NCBI GenBank assembly: GCA_027314665.1
Contig: DAHVAK010000270.1
Coordinates: forward strand, 1 to 34,713
Direction of reading: 5' to 3'
Source of the DNA: Spirochaetales bacterium
GTDB lineage: Bacteria > Spirochaetota > Spirochaetia > DAHUYW01
DNA: 34,713 nt
Shown: piece by piece, positions 15,675 to 24,078 of the stretch
How positions within the stretch are numbered: the first letter of the stretch is position 1
Layout: each line of letters begins with the position of its first letter
Program-made: the position numbers and the translations under genes
Notes under the pieces: model-generated
Database searches by the model: none
Seen by the model: only the letters and a program-made list of their open reading frames with translations
What the model was told of the DNA's origin: nothing

Positions 15675-18218
15675 TTAGGGTTCGAGGCGCACCTCCACCG
15701 GCGAGGCCACCCGAGGGAGCGACACCCAGGTGAGGTGTTGCCCCGCGAATCGCCAGCCCGCACGGGTAGGGCTCGTCGCGCCGCCGCGCGCGGTGCCCTG
15801 TCTATCGCGACCCGGCCCGCGGCGCTCCGCGGCTGGGTCGCCGGCGCTTGACGCCCCTCCATCAGTCCGCTCGATTCGCGCGCCGTTGACCGAGACACGC
15901 TCGGGGGCTCGCTCGCTCCAGATGCGGATCTCATAACCCTTGGGCCGTCGGGCGTCGCGGTAGCCCCCTGTCGGGGCGCCGATCGAGAGGCTAACCGTCC
16001 CATCCGGGCTGCGGCGGCATCGGTAGCGGGTAAGGGCGCACGCGCCGGCGAGGTAGTCGTAGGACTCACCGTCATCCTCGTAGAGCAGGCCTTCCGAACC
16101 CTCCCCGGGGTAGACCAGAAGGGTGATCGGGTCGCACCGCTTTTCGGCGACGTACTGCATCTCCGGCCCGGTGGGGATGATCGCGCCCTCGCGCACGAAA
16201 ACCGGGAGGGTCGCGAGGTCGACCGGAAGGGAGAGCCTTCGCCCGCCCTCATGGCGCTCGTGCGACCAGAAATCGTACCAGGCACCGGGCGGGAGGTAGA
16301 GCTCCCTGCTCGTTGCTCCCTCGGCAAGGACCGGGGCGACCAGGAGCGCGGGGCCGAAGAGGTACTCAGTCGCGAGGCCGGCCGCCTCGGGGTCGTTCGG
16401 GAAGTCCATGACGAGGGGACGCATGAAGGGCTCCCCGTGCGCGCACGCGCGATACGCGCAGGTGTAGATGTAGGGCAGCAGCCGGTAGCGGAGGCGAATG
16501 TAGCGCGCGGCGATCTCCTCGACCTCGGGTCCGCGGATCCAGGGGAGCTTGCTCCGCTCGGGGTGGCCGTGCGCCCACATGATCGAGCTGAAGGCGCAGT
16601 ACTGGGTCCAGCGGAGGAAGACCTCGTCGGAGCGGGTGTCGCCGCCCGAGTAGGCATGCGAGCCAAGGAGGGTCCCGCCGTCGCTGGTGATCTGGGAGTA
16701 GTGGCCCCCCATGTCGGGGGCGCGGAAGGGGTTTCCCGAGAGGGCGGAGCTCAAGGACTTCTCGATCTGCGCGGCGAGGACGTCGAGCCCGGAGTCCATG
16801 TCGCCCGGCTGCACGATCACCCCGTAGCGGTGGAGCCCCGCGTAGCCGCTTCGGCAGCGCTGGACGACGCGGCTGCGCGGGAAGTCCCGGCGGTGGTTGT
16901 CGAAGAGGGTCCGCTGCCGGAACAGATCGAAGACGTTGTGGCACCGCAGGTAGGATCCGGCGAGGAGCTCGCCCTCCTCCGGCCCCTCTCCCCCGTCGTT
17001 CCACCAGGAGCTCACTCCCTTTTCGTAAATCCGCTTCAGCAGGGCCCACCACCACGCGCGCGCCTCGGGGTTCGTGAAATCGATGAAGATGGTGCCCCAG
17101 GCAGGGTTGTAGGCGAGGGGCGAGCCGTCCTTGGCGCGCACGAAGAGACCCCGCTCGAGGAGCTCCCGGTAGCCGGGGGTGTCCGCGCTCGCCTGGGGAT
17201 ACTGGTGGGCCATGAGGGTGAAATGCTGCGCGCGAAGGCGCTTGAGCGTCTTCGCCCCGCCGGGAAAGAGGTAGGAATTGAGCTCGTAGGAAGCGATCGG
17301 CTTGTCCCAGCCCTGCTCGCGCATGAAGGTGCGGCTGTAGCTCGAGAGGAAGGTGAGGTGATCGCAGGGGATCCTTCGCTCGCGCAAGGAGCGCGCGAGA
17401 TCGAGAACCTCCTGGGAGTTCATGAAATGGCGGCTCGACTGCTGATAGCCGAAGGCCCATCGCGGGAGCATCATCGGAAAGCCCGTCAGCTCGTAGTATC
17501 TCCTCACGATCTCGTCCATGGTCGGGCCGTAGAGGAGGTAGAGATCGAGCGTCCCGTGGGCCGCCCGGTACTCAAGGAGCCTTCCCGGAGCCGCCTCGAT
17601 GGAGCCCTCATAGGGGTTGTGAAAGAAGAGCCCGTAGCCGGCGCTGCTCAAGAGGAAGGGGGAGGGGATCTCCGAGCCGACGTGGGCGGTGTGACGGGTC
17701 CAGATCCGATGCACCCGGCCCGAGCGCTCGAAGCCCTCGCCCCCGTCCCCCATGCCGTAGAGCCGCTCCCCCTCAGCGAGCGCGAAGCGCGCCGCCACGG
17801 GACGAAGGCCCTCTGCGGCAGCCCCGATGTGGCCTGCCTCCGACCCGCCCGCCGCCGCGTCATCCGCGGCCCCGCCGAGGCCGACCGCACGCCCGGGATC
17901 CGTGCGCAACAGCCGCCGCCCGCCGGCGTCCGCGAACTCCACTGCGAAGGGCGAGGCCGCCACGGCGATGCTGAGCCGCTCGGTCTCGATGACCAGCCTC
18001 CCGGGAAGCTCCTCGCGGCGAACGCGGACCGCGCAGGGTTCCCATGGCCCGTGATCGAGGATGATCCGCTCGGCCTCTCCGTATGCCTCGCCGGAAGCGA
18101 GCCGCAGGTTGATGATCCCCGGCGAGCAGACCGCGATCTCGACGGTCCCAACCGCGCCGTGAGCGCTCACGGATCGCTCCCCGAGCGAAAGTCTGTCCGC
18201 CCTGTCTATCCATTCCAT
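15675..18218 (-). CDS. GH31-family glycoside hydrolase (alpha-glucosidase/alpha-xylosidase-like)
   Basis: An 847-residue glycosidase without a signal peptide, so probably cytoplasmic. After an N-terminal beta domain comes the TIM barrel (RWAFGYQQSSRHFMN). The nucleophile is Asp408 in SSWWNDGGE and the acid/base is Asp473 in QPGDMDSGLD; the spacing of 65 matches E. coli YicI. SGNPFRAPDMGGHY and RYRLLPYIYT are also typical. The loop that usually reads WLDxDY in alpha-glucosidases reads LTFLSSYSRTF here, so the substrate may differ. The C-terminal beta domain holds a low-complexity Gly/Ala/Arg insert of about 45 residues. The track starts at TTG 18254; I prefer ATG 18218 because homology-like sequence begins there (MEWIDRADRLSLGERS), though neither has a clear ribosome site. 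It diverges from the GH1 gene. Confidence 0.9.
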   Translation of the reverse strand: MEWIDRADRLSLGERSVSAHGAVGTVEIAVCSPGIINLRLASGEAYGEAERIILDHGPWEPCAVRVRREELPGRLVIETERLSIAVAASPFAVEFADAGGRRLLRTDPGRAVGLGGAADDAAAGGSEAGHIGAAAEGLRPVAARFALAEGERLYGMGDGGEGFERSGRVHRIWTRHTAHVGSEIPSPFLLSSAGYGLFFHNPYEGSIEAAPGRLLEYRAAHGTLDLYLLYGPTMDEIVRRYYELTGFPMMLPRWAFGYQQSSRHFMNSQEVLDLARSLRERRIPCDHLTFLSSYSRTFMREQGWDKPIASYELNSYLFPGGAKTLKRLRAQHFTLMAHQYPQASADTPGYRELLERGLFVRAKDGSPLAYNPAWGTIFIDFTNPEARAWWWALLKRIYEKGVSSWWNDGGEGPEEGELLAGSYLRCHNVFDLFRQRTLFDNHRRDFPRSRVVQRCRSGYAGLHRYGVIVQPGDMDSGLDVLAAQIEKSLSSALSGNPFRAPDMGGHYSQITSDGGTLLGSHAYSGGDTRSDEVFLRWTQYCAFSSIMWAHGHPERSKLPWIRGPEVEEIAARYIRLRYRLLPYIYTCAYRACAHGEPFMRPLVMDFPNDPEAAGLATEYLFGPALLVAPVLAEGATSRELYLPPGAWYDFWSHERHEGGRRLSLPVDLATLPVFVREGAIIPTGPEMQYVAEKRCDPITLLVYPGEGSEGLLYEDDGESYDYLAGACALTRYRCRRSPDGTVSLSIGAPTGGYRDARRPKGYEIRIWSERAPERVSVNGARIERTDGGASSAGDPAAERRGPGRDRQGTARGGATSPTRAGWRFAGQHLTWVSLPRVASPVEVRLEP

Positions 18219-18330
18219 GGCCGGTAGCTTCGCGGAGGCGAGGCCGGCTGTCAATGAGGGCTCCCAGGCGGGCTGGCCGCGGCAGCCGCGGGCGGGTGCC
18301 GACTCTCTTTCCCATCCTCGCGGCCGCCTG

Positions 18331-18336
18331 TATGAT
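18331..18336 (+). promoter_or_regulatory. Possible -10 of the GH1 gene
   Basis: TATGAT stands about 50 nt before the GH1 start. The matching -35 position (TTTCCC) is poor, so a regulator may be needed. No clean LacI-type operator was found nearby. Confidence 0.35.
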
Positions 18337-18385
18337 TCGACATGAATACCGCCGCGACCGGAACGTGCTCGAGAAGGGGCCGAGG

Positions 18386-19780
18386 ATGAGCGAAGTACAG
18401 TTTCCGGATGACTTCTCCTTTGGAGCCGCCACCGCGGCCTACCAGATCGAAGGGGCTTGGAACGAGGACGGCAAGGGCCCGTCGGTCTGGGACACCTTTG
18501 TCCGCCGCAGGGGCAGGATATGGCAGGCTCAGCGCGGCGACGTCGCGGTTGACCACTATCACCGCTACCGAGAGGACGTAGCGCTTCTCGCGGGGCTCGG
18601 GGCGAACGCCTACCGCTTCTCAGTGAGCTGGCCGCGAGTGCTTCCCGAGGGCAGGGGCGCGCTCAACGAGCGCGGCCTCGACTTCTATCGTCGGCTCGTC
18701 GACGAGCTCTTGAGCGCGGGGATCACCCCCTTCGTCACCCTCTACCATTGGGACCTCCCTCAAACCCTTCAGGAGCGAGGGGGCTTCGCCGAGCGGGACT
18801 GCATCGGCTGGTATGCCGACTACGTTCGCATCGTGGTGGACGCCCTCGGGGATCGGGTGAAGCACTGGATCACCCTGAACGAGCCCTGGGTGAATGCGGT
18901 GAGCGGCTTCCTGTTCGGCGATCATGCCCCGGGGATCCGCAACCCCTGGACCGCGCTCCGCGTCGCGCACAACTTTCTCCTCGCCAACGCCGCGGGTTAC
19001 GAGGTCATCAAGGGCCGCACTTCGGGAAGCTCGGTCGGGGTGACCTTGAGCCTCATCCCGGTCTACCCGATGCGCCAAAACGATCGCGACCGAGCGGCGG
19101 CCCGGATGGCGAATCAATTCGCCAACGATCTGTTTCTCGATCCCCTCTGCCACGGGAGCTTCCCCGAGCCGCTCTGGAGGAGGCTCGGAGTCCTTCGGCC
19201 CCGGGTGCGGCCAGGCGACATGGAGGCCATCAAGGGCAGGTTCGATTTCATCGGGGTGAACAACTACACCCGCGAGCGCGCCTTCTCCGCGCCCTGGATT
19301 CCCTTCATCGGGGTCTGGATGACCGGACGCAACCCTGACGGACACGAGCATGTTGACCAGGGGGTCCAATTCACCTCGATGGGGTGGGAGGTCTTCCCTC
19401 ATGGTATGTACGAAGCGCTCATGCTCATCAAGGAGCGCTACGGCAATCCCCCGATCTACGTCACGGAGAACGGGGCGGCCTTCGAGGACCGGCTCGAGGA
19501 CGGGAGGGTGCGCGATTCGAAGCGCCTCTCCTATCTTCACGACTACCTAGTCGAAGTGCGCCGGGCGATGGACGAGGGCGCGGACGTGAGGGGCTACTTC
19601 GTGTGGTCGCTCATGGACAACTTCGAGTGGGCCTTCGGCTACAGCAAGCGCTTCGGCCTCGTTCACGTCGACTTCCCGAGCCAGCGAAGGACGGTCAAAG
19701 AGAGCGGCCACTGGTTCCGGGAGCTTGCTACGAGCCGGAGGCTGCCGTCGGTAGACTATCGAGGTAACGGTCGAGGATAG
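18386..19780 (+). CDS. bglA: GH1-family beta-glucosidase
   Basis: A 464-residue cytoplasmic enzyme that hydrolyses beta-glucosides such as cellobiose. The N-terminal family signature FSFGAATAAYQIEGAWNEDGKGPSVWD is complete. The acid/base is Glu166 in TLNEPW and the nucleophile is Glu361 in YVTENGA; WSLMDNFEWAFGYSKRFGLVHVD near the end is diagnostic. The length and the spacing of the two Glu residues are normal. I moved the start from the track's 18254 to ATG 18386, which follows AAGGGG and begins the conserved sequence MSEVQFPDDF. The gene diverges from GH31, so alpha- and beta-glucosidases share a control region. Its last 53 nt overlap the convergent patatin gene. A 6-phospho-beta-glucosidase is less likely because no PTS genes are near. 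Confidence 0.95.
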   Translation: MSEVQFPDDFSFGAATAAYQIEGAWNEDGKGPSVWDTFVRRRGRIWQAQRGDVAVDHYHRYREDVALLAGLGANAYRFSVSWPRVLPEGRGALNERGLDFYRRLVDELLSAGITPFVTLYHWDLPQTLQERGGFAERDCIGWYADYVRIVVDALGDRVKHWITLNEPWVNAVSGFLFGDHAPGIRNPWTALRVAHNFLLANAAGYEVIKGRTSGSSVGVTLSLIPVYPMRQNDRDRAAARMANQFANDLFLDPLCHGSFPEPLWRRLGVLRPRVRPGDMEAIKGRFDFIGVNNYTRERAFSAPWIPFIGVWMTGRNPDGHEHVDQGVQFTSMGWEVFPHGMYEALMLIKERYGNPPIYVTENGAAFEDRLEDGRVRDSKRLSYLHDYLVEVRRAMDEGADVRGYFVWSLMDNFEWAFGYSKRFGLVHVDFPSQRRTVKESGHWFRELATSRRLPSVDYRGNGRG

Positions 19781-21068
19781 CGAGAAGGGCTCTGCCTGCA
19801 ACGAGATAAGGAAAGAGGGCGCGCAGAGCGCTTCGGGCGACGGCACGCTTGCGGGCGGAGGCGAAGCGCTCGATCGCGAGATCATAGGCGAGGGGAGGCC
19901 GAGGAAGCCCGCTTCTCGACTGATCGCCCGTGCGCAGGGCTCTTCTCACGGGGCGGAGAAGCGAGCGAAGGTCCTGCTCCTCGAGCGGGAGCCCGTCGCT
20001 TAGCACGCGATCCCGGGCCGCGCGGATCTCGGCCAGGAGCTCCGAGAGCGTATAGGGGCGCACCCGCTCGATGTCGAGGGTGAGCGCCGCGCACTCCAGA
20101 AGCGGCAGGCTGATGTCGCGGTACTCCCGCATGTCGCGCGGCAGATGCTCGCGCAGCCGATGGAGAAGGGAATCCCCCGACACGGCGCCCGCAGATCTCA
20201 ACAGCGAGGCAAGGGAGGGCGCGGCGCTCGGCTCGCGTATGAGGCGGTCGAGCTCGGCGAAGAGGGCTGGGTCCGGCGCGATGAAGTAGCGGATCCCCTC
20301 GTAGCGAGCGAAAATCCGCATCGTGTCGAGATAGCCGAGCTCCATGAAGCGGCGGATGAACTCCTGGTCGAGCTCGAAGATGCTTCCCATCTCGATTGAG
20401 TTTTTGATGTAGACCGTTTCCGTGCCCACCACATCAGGCTTGCGGTTGACCCCCAGCCCGGAGATGTCCACCACGATGATCCTCCGGTAGCCGCGGCTGC
20501 GCGCCATGCGGAAGGGAATGTTGTCAAAGATCCCCCCGTCGGCGAAGCGTTTGCCTTGGATCTCGGCCATGCGAAAGGCCGGGAAGGAGGCGCTTGCGAG
20601 GAGGTAGTCCGCGAGAAGCCCATGTGGGATCTCCTCCAGGAAGATGGAAAGGGCCTTTAGATCGGTCAGCTCGTAGGTCGTGATTCCGAAATCGACTCCA
20701 GAGGCGCGGATGAGGCGCTCATCGACAGAGCGGCGGATGAGGTCGCGCAGGGGCTGGGTGTCGAGGCCGTGGTTGCGAAGGATGACGCGGTTCAGCTCGG
20801 CGAAGGAGGCGAAGGGATTGTGCGAAAGGCCGCGTGGAACGGTGACGATTCGGTCGATCGAGATGGTGCGCCACAGCTCGATCGCCGCCTCGTAGGCCCC
20901 CTGCGCCATGAGGGCCCCATTCAGGGCCCCGACCGACGCGCCCACGATGGCGTGGAAGCGCAGGCCGAGCTCCCGGAAGGCGCGCCAGGCGCCGATCTGG
21001 TAGGCGCCCTTCGTGCCCCCGCCACCGAGCACCAGCGCGAAGGAGCGGTCGTCGGCTATCTCCCGCAC
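19728..21068 (-). CDS. Patatin-like phospholipase / lipid acyl hydrolase
   Basis: A 446-residue Ser-Asp dyad lipase. The oxyanion loop GGGGTKGAYQIG starts at residue 15, the nucleophile is Ser45 in GASVGALNG and the Asp is Asp177 in FADGGIFDN. The patatin domain ends near residue 230; the remaining 200 residues are largely alpha-helical and I do not recognise them. No signal peptide is seen. The track begins at ATG 21227, but those 53 extra codons have unusual composition and no ribosome site. I prefer GTG 21068: the conserved domain starts right after it, and a good promoter (TGTACA, 17 nt, TATAAC) ends 6 nt before it, implying leaderless translation. The 3' end overlaps the GH1 gene by 53 nt, tail to tail. 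Confidence 0.88.
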   Translation of the reverse strand: MREIADDRSFALVLGGGGTKGAYQIGAWRAFRELGLRFHAIVGASVGALNGALMAQGAYEAAIELWRTISIDRIVTVPRGLSHNPFASFAELNRVILRNHGLDTQPLRDLIRRSVDERLIRASGVDFGITTYELTDLKALSIFLEEIPHGLLADYLLASASFPAFRMAEIQGKRFADGGIFDNIPFRMARSRGYRRIIVVDISGLGVNRKPDVVGTETVYIKNSIEMGSIFELDQEFIRRFMELGYLDTMRIFARYEGIRYFIAPDPALFAELDRLIREPSAAPSLASLLRSAGAVSGDSLLHRLREHLPRDMREYRDISLPLLECAALTLDIERVRPYTLSELLAEIRAARDRVLSDGLPLEEQDLRSLLRPVRRALRTGDQSRSGLPRPPLAYDLAIERFASARKRAVARSALRALFPYLVAGRALLAILDRYLDSLPTAASGS

Positions 21069-21074
21069 TCGCTC

Positions 21075-21103
21075 GTTATACCGGAAAGCCTGGCGGTTGT
21101 ACA
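21075..21103 (-). promoter_or_regulatory. Predicted promoter of the patatin gene, leaderless layout
   Basis: The minus strand reads TGTACA (21103-21098), a 17-nt spacer and TATAAC (21080-21075), then 6 nt to GTG 21068. It would lie inside the coding region if the longer ATG 21227 start were used, which is one argument for the shorter gene. Confidence 0.5.
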
Positions 21104-21174
21104 GCCGCGGGAGGCCCCCGCGGCAGGCCTTCGCGAAAGGCGGAGAACCCCCGTGCGAAGCGCGGGGCCGACGG

Positions 21175-21204
21175 TTGTATAGGGCACGCGCGCCGCGGTA
21201 GAAT
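21175..21204 (+). promoter_or_regulatory. Predicted promoter of the ornithine cyclodeaminase gene, with T8 in the first transcribed bases
   Basis: TTGTAT (21175-21180), an 18-nt spacer and TAGAAT (21199-21204). Transcription should start at about 21211-21212, and a run of eight T residues fills 21214-21221. Such runs just after the start point can cause reiterative (slipping) initiation. Confidence 0.5.
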
Positions 21205-21253
21205 AGCGGACGGTTTTTTTTATCCATAATGACGTGAATAGCGGAGAGCAGGG

Positions 21254-22465
21254 GTGAACAGGCGGTTCGTGTCCGAGGGCCATCTCATCGATTCCAATAT
21301 CCTTCCGCGGATCCTCAACCTCATCGTCGAGGAGGGAGCGGAGTATCGCATCGCAACCTTCCAGATCGGCCAGACGAACCTCGATCCCTCCCATCTCGAG
21401 TTCGACCTGATCTCGAAGAGCGATGAGCAGTGCGCCGCGATCACGAAGAAGCTCGTCCAGCTCGGCTGCTACGAGGAAAGCGCCTCGGAGAGCGTCGTTC
21501 GAGCGGCCGAGCGGGACGGCGCGGTCCCGGATGATTTCTATTCGACGACCAACCACCGCACGGAGATCTACCTTGCCGGCAGGTGGCAGGAGGTCGCCAA
21601 TCAGCGCATGGATGGGGTGGTCGTCATAACGGAGAGGGGGCCCGTCTGCAAGCTGCTGCGCGAGGTCCGGGCCGGCGACCGCATCCTGTGCTCCTCGGAG
21701 TCGGTTCGGGTCTTCCCCCCGGCGCGCGATCGGGAGGCGGACATCTTCAGCTTCATGACCGGCGATGTCTCCTCGGAGCGGAGCGTCGACGTCGCCGTCG
21801 AGCAGATCGCCGAGGATCTCGCCGAATACCGAGATGCGCGCCGCAAGGTGATCGTCGTCGCCGGGCCCGTGGTGGTGCACACCGGCGGGGGACCCTCCCT
21901 TGCCGCCCTTATCCGCGACAACTACGTCCACGGGCTTCTTGCGGGGAACGCCCTCGCGGTCCACGACATCGAGTCGGTTCTCTTTGGAAGCTCCCTGGGG
22001 ATCGACCTCGCGACCGGTCGGCCCATCCACGAGGGGCACCGCAACCACCTGCGCGCGATCAACCGCATCGCTTCCTGCGGCTCGATCGCGGAGGCCGCGC
22101 GCAGGGGAGAGATCACCCGGGGGATCATGTACGAGGTCGTGCGCACCGGAATACCCTGCTGTCTCGCCGGCTCGATCCGCGACGACGGCCCCCTGCCCGA
22201 GACGGAGACGGACATGATCCGCGCCCAGGCCCGCTACGCCGAGATCCTGAAAGGGGCCTCGATGGTTCTCATGCTCGGCTCGATGCTCCATTCCATCGGC
22301 ACGGGGAACATGCTTCCCTCTTGGGTGCGGACGGTCTGCGTCGACATCAACCCCGCCGTGGTCACCAAGCTTGCCGATCGGGGATCGAGCCAGGCCCTGG
22401 GGATCGTGAGCGATGTCGGCTTTTTCCTGCGCACCCTGGCCGACAGGCTTCAGGCGCGGGTCTGA
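21254..22465 (+). CDS. LOR/SDH-domain ornithine cyclodeaminase (TIGR00300 / AgrE C-terminal type)
   Basis: A 403-residue protein of the family called LOR/SDH bifunctional enzyme conserved region. Members in methanogens, and the C-terminal part of cyanobacterial AgrE, convert ornithine to proline and ammonia with bound NAD. Recognisable stretches are GHLIDSNILPRILNLI near the start, HRTEIYLAGRW, VVAGPVVVHTGGGPSLAALI, GNALAVHDIES, and ASMVLMLGSMLHSIGTGNMLPSWV with VCVDINPAVVTKLADRGS. The arginine-dihydrolase domain of AgrE is absent. It differs from the common bacterial ornithine cyclodeaminase (mu-crystallin type). The start is GTG 21254 behind GGAGAG. It precedes pheS on the same strand by 75 nt with no clear terminator. 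The enzyme assignment is from family knowledge; arginine or ornithine breakdown to proline is the likely role. Confidence 0.85.
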   Translation: MNRRFVSEGHLIDSNILPRILNLIVEEGAEYRIATFQIGQTNLDPSHLEFDLISKSDEQCAAITKKLVQLGCYEESASESVVRAAERDGAVPDDFYSTTNHRTEIYLAGRWQEVANQRMDGVVVITERGPVCKLLREVRAGDRILCSSESVRVFPPARDREADIFSFMTGDVSSERSVDVAVEQIAEDLAEYRDARRKVIVVAGPVVVHTGGGPSLAALIRDNYVHGLLAGNALAVHDIESVLFGSSLGIDLATGRPIHEGHRNHLRAINRIASCGSIAEAARRGEITRGIMYEVVRTGIPCCLAGSIRDDGPLPETETDMIRAQARYAEILKGASMVLMLGSMLHSIGTGNMLPSWVRTVCVDINPAVVTKLADRGSSQALGIVSDVGFFLRTLADRLQARV

Positions 22466-22540
22466 GCGGAGCTGCAGCCGATCGGGAGCTCAGGGAATGA
22501 ATTGGAAATACGGATCCGTTAGCAGCGAGGAGTCTTCGAG

Positions 22541-24076
22541 ATGAGCATCGATGTGAAGAATCTGCATCCCCTTGAGATCAAGCTCTTGCGCTACGCGCAA
22601 GGAGAGCTGCGCGCCGAGCGCGCGACCGCCGACCTCGGCATGAATGTCGGCCAATTCAACCAGGCGACAAGCTGGCTGCTCGGCAAGGAGCTCATCCGCG
22701 AAAGCCAGCGCTCGGCCCGAACCCTCTACGAGCTCACCGACTTGGGGCATCAGTACCGCGCAAGCGGCGCTCCGGACGAGCTTGTCCTGCGCGTCGTGGG
22801 GGAGCGCGGTCCGCTCACCCTTCCGGAGATCGCCGAGGCTGCGCGGATCGAGGCGAAGGAGATCGGCTCGGCCTTCGGCCAGCTCGCGAAGGAGGGGCTC
22901 GTGGCGATGGATGAGGCGAAGCGGGTGACCGTGAGGGGGGGGCAGCCCTCCCGGCGAATGGCGGTAATCCGAAGCCTTCTCGATCGCGCGGCCAAGGTCG
23001 GAATGCTCGAGGAGGAGTCGCTCGGCGAAGAGGAGCGGCAGGTGGTAGCCGCCGTCGCCCGCAAGCGGGGGGCGGGAAGCGCCCCCTTCAAGGTCGTCGA
23101 GCGAGAGGAGGTGGTCTATCGCCTCACCCCGGAGGGCGAGTGGACCCGCAAGGAGCTCCTTGCCACGGGAGCAATGGGGGATGAGATCGGCCAGCTCACC
23201 CCCGCCGCGCTTGCCTCGGGCTCCTGGAAGGGCAAGAGCTTCCGGGAGTACAACATCGCCACTCCGCCGGCGCGGGTCGCGCTCGGACGGCGCAACCCCT
23301 ATGCGGAGTTCCTCCAGTGGGTGAAGGACAAGCTGGTCTCGCTCGGCTTCGAGGAGTTCGACGGCCCCCTCGTCGAGACCGAGTTTTGGAACGGCGACGC
23401 CCTCTTCATGCCGCAGTTTCACTCGGCGCGGGACATCCACGACGTCTACTACATCAAGGAGCCGACTCACGCCCGCGAGATCGAGCAGCCGTGGCTCGAC
23501 CGGGTCGCCGCCGCCCACGAGAATGGAGGCGCGACCGGCAGCCGCGGATGGGGATACGCCTTCGACCGGGACTTCACGCGCAAGCTCCTCCTGCGCAGCC
23601 AAGGCACAGTTCTCTCGGCGAAGCAGCTTCCCAAGGCGAAGATCCCCGGGAAATACTTCGGGATCGTTCGCTGCTTCCGCTACGATCAGGTCGACGCAAC
23701 CCACGGAGCCGACTTCTACCAGACAGAGGGCATCGTCCTCGGCGAGGAGGTCAACCTGCGGACCCTCCTCGGGCTCCTGAAGATGTTCGCCGAGGAGGTA
23801 GCCGGCGCAAGCGAGGTCAAGTACGTCCCAGGCTACTTCCCCTTCACCGAGCCCTCGATCGAGGTTCACATCAAGCACCCGAAGCTCGGCTGGTTCGAGC
23901 TGGGAGGGAGCGGGATCTTCCGCCCCGAGGTGACCGAGCCCCTCGGGATCAAGGTCCCGGTGCTTGCCTGGGGGCTGGGGATCGACCGGATGGCCTTGAT
24001 GCAGCTCGGGCTCTCCGACCTGCGCGAGCTTTTTACCGGCAACCTTGAGAGTGTGCGCCTGCGGAGGAGGAGTTAG
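22541..24076 (+). CDS. pheS: Phenylalanyl-tRNA synthetase alpha subunit, archaeal/eukaryotic type
   Basis: This is the catalytic subunit that activates Phe and charges tRNA-Phe. At 511 residues it is far longer than the usual bacterial PheS (about 330-350). The N-terminal 220 residues contain winged-helix DNA-binding-like modules (LHPLEIKLLRYAQGELRAE; then ALRIEAKEI-type helices), as in archaeal and eukaryotic enzymes, instead of the bacterial coiled coil. The class II core shows motif 2 (YFGIVRCFRYDQVDATHGADF, followed by YQTEG) and motif 3 (ELGGSGIFRPEVTEPLGI, then WGLGIDRMAL). The ATG follows AGGAG by 8 nt. pheT starts 2 nt after the stop. Archaeal-type PheRS in bacteria is characteristic of spirochaetes, which is the main taxonomic clue here. 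Confidence 0.97.
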   Translation: MSIDVKNLHPLEIKLLRYAQGELRAERATADLGMNVGQFNQATSWLLGKELIRESQRSARTLYELTDLGHQYRASGAPDELVLRVVGERGPLTLPEIAEAARIEAKEIGSAFGQLAKEGLVAMDEAKRVTVRGGQPSRRMAVIRSLLDRAAKVGMLEEESLGEEERQVVAAVARKRGAGSAPFKVVEREEVVYRLTPEGEWTRKELLATGAMGDEIGQLTPAALASGSWKGKSFREYNIATPPARVALGRRNPYAEFLQWVKDKLVSLGFEEFDGPLVETEFWNGDALFMPQFHSARDIHDVYYIKEPTHAREIEQPWLDRVAAAHENGGATGSRGWGYAFDRDFTRKLLLRSQGTVLSAKQLPKAKIPGKYFGIVRCFRYDQVDATHGADFYQTEGIVLGEEVNLRTLLGLLKMFAEEVAGASEVKYVPGYFPFTEPSIEVHIKHPKLGWFELGGSGIFRPEVTEPLGIKVPVLAWGLGIDRMALMQLGLSDLRELFTGNLESVRLRRRS

Positions 24077-24078
24077 TC

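Noticed and set aside
16251-18227. Track ORF of 658 aa on the plus strand opposite GH31
   Set aside because: Antisense shadow of a GC-rich gene; the GH31 frame shows catalytic residues at the right spacing.
18277-18291. CCGCGG-CAG-CCGCGG as a sugar-repressor operator between GH31 and GH1
   Set aside because: CCGCGG is itself a palindrome and common in such GC-rich DNA; it lacks the features of a LacI-type site and no regulator gene is adjacent.
21069-21227. N-terminal extension of the patatin protein to ATG 21227
   Set aside because: The extra residues have odd composition, no ribosome site, and would place the predicted patatin and cyclodeaminase promoters inside coding sequence. It remains possible if the promoter calls are wrong.
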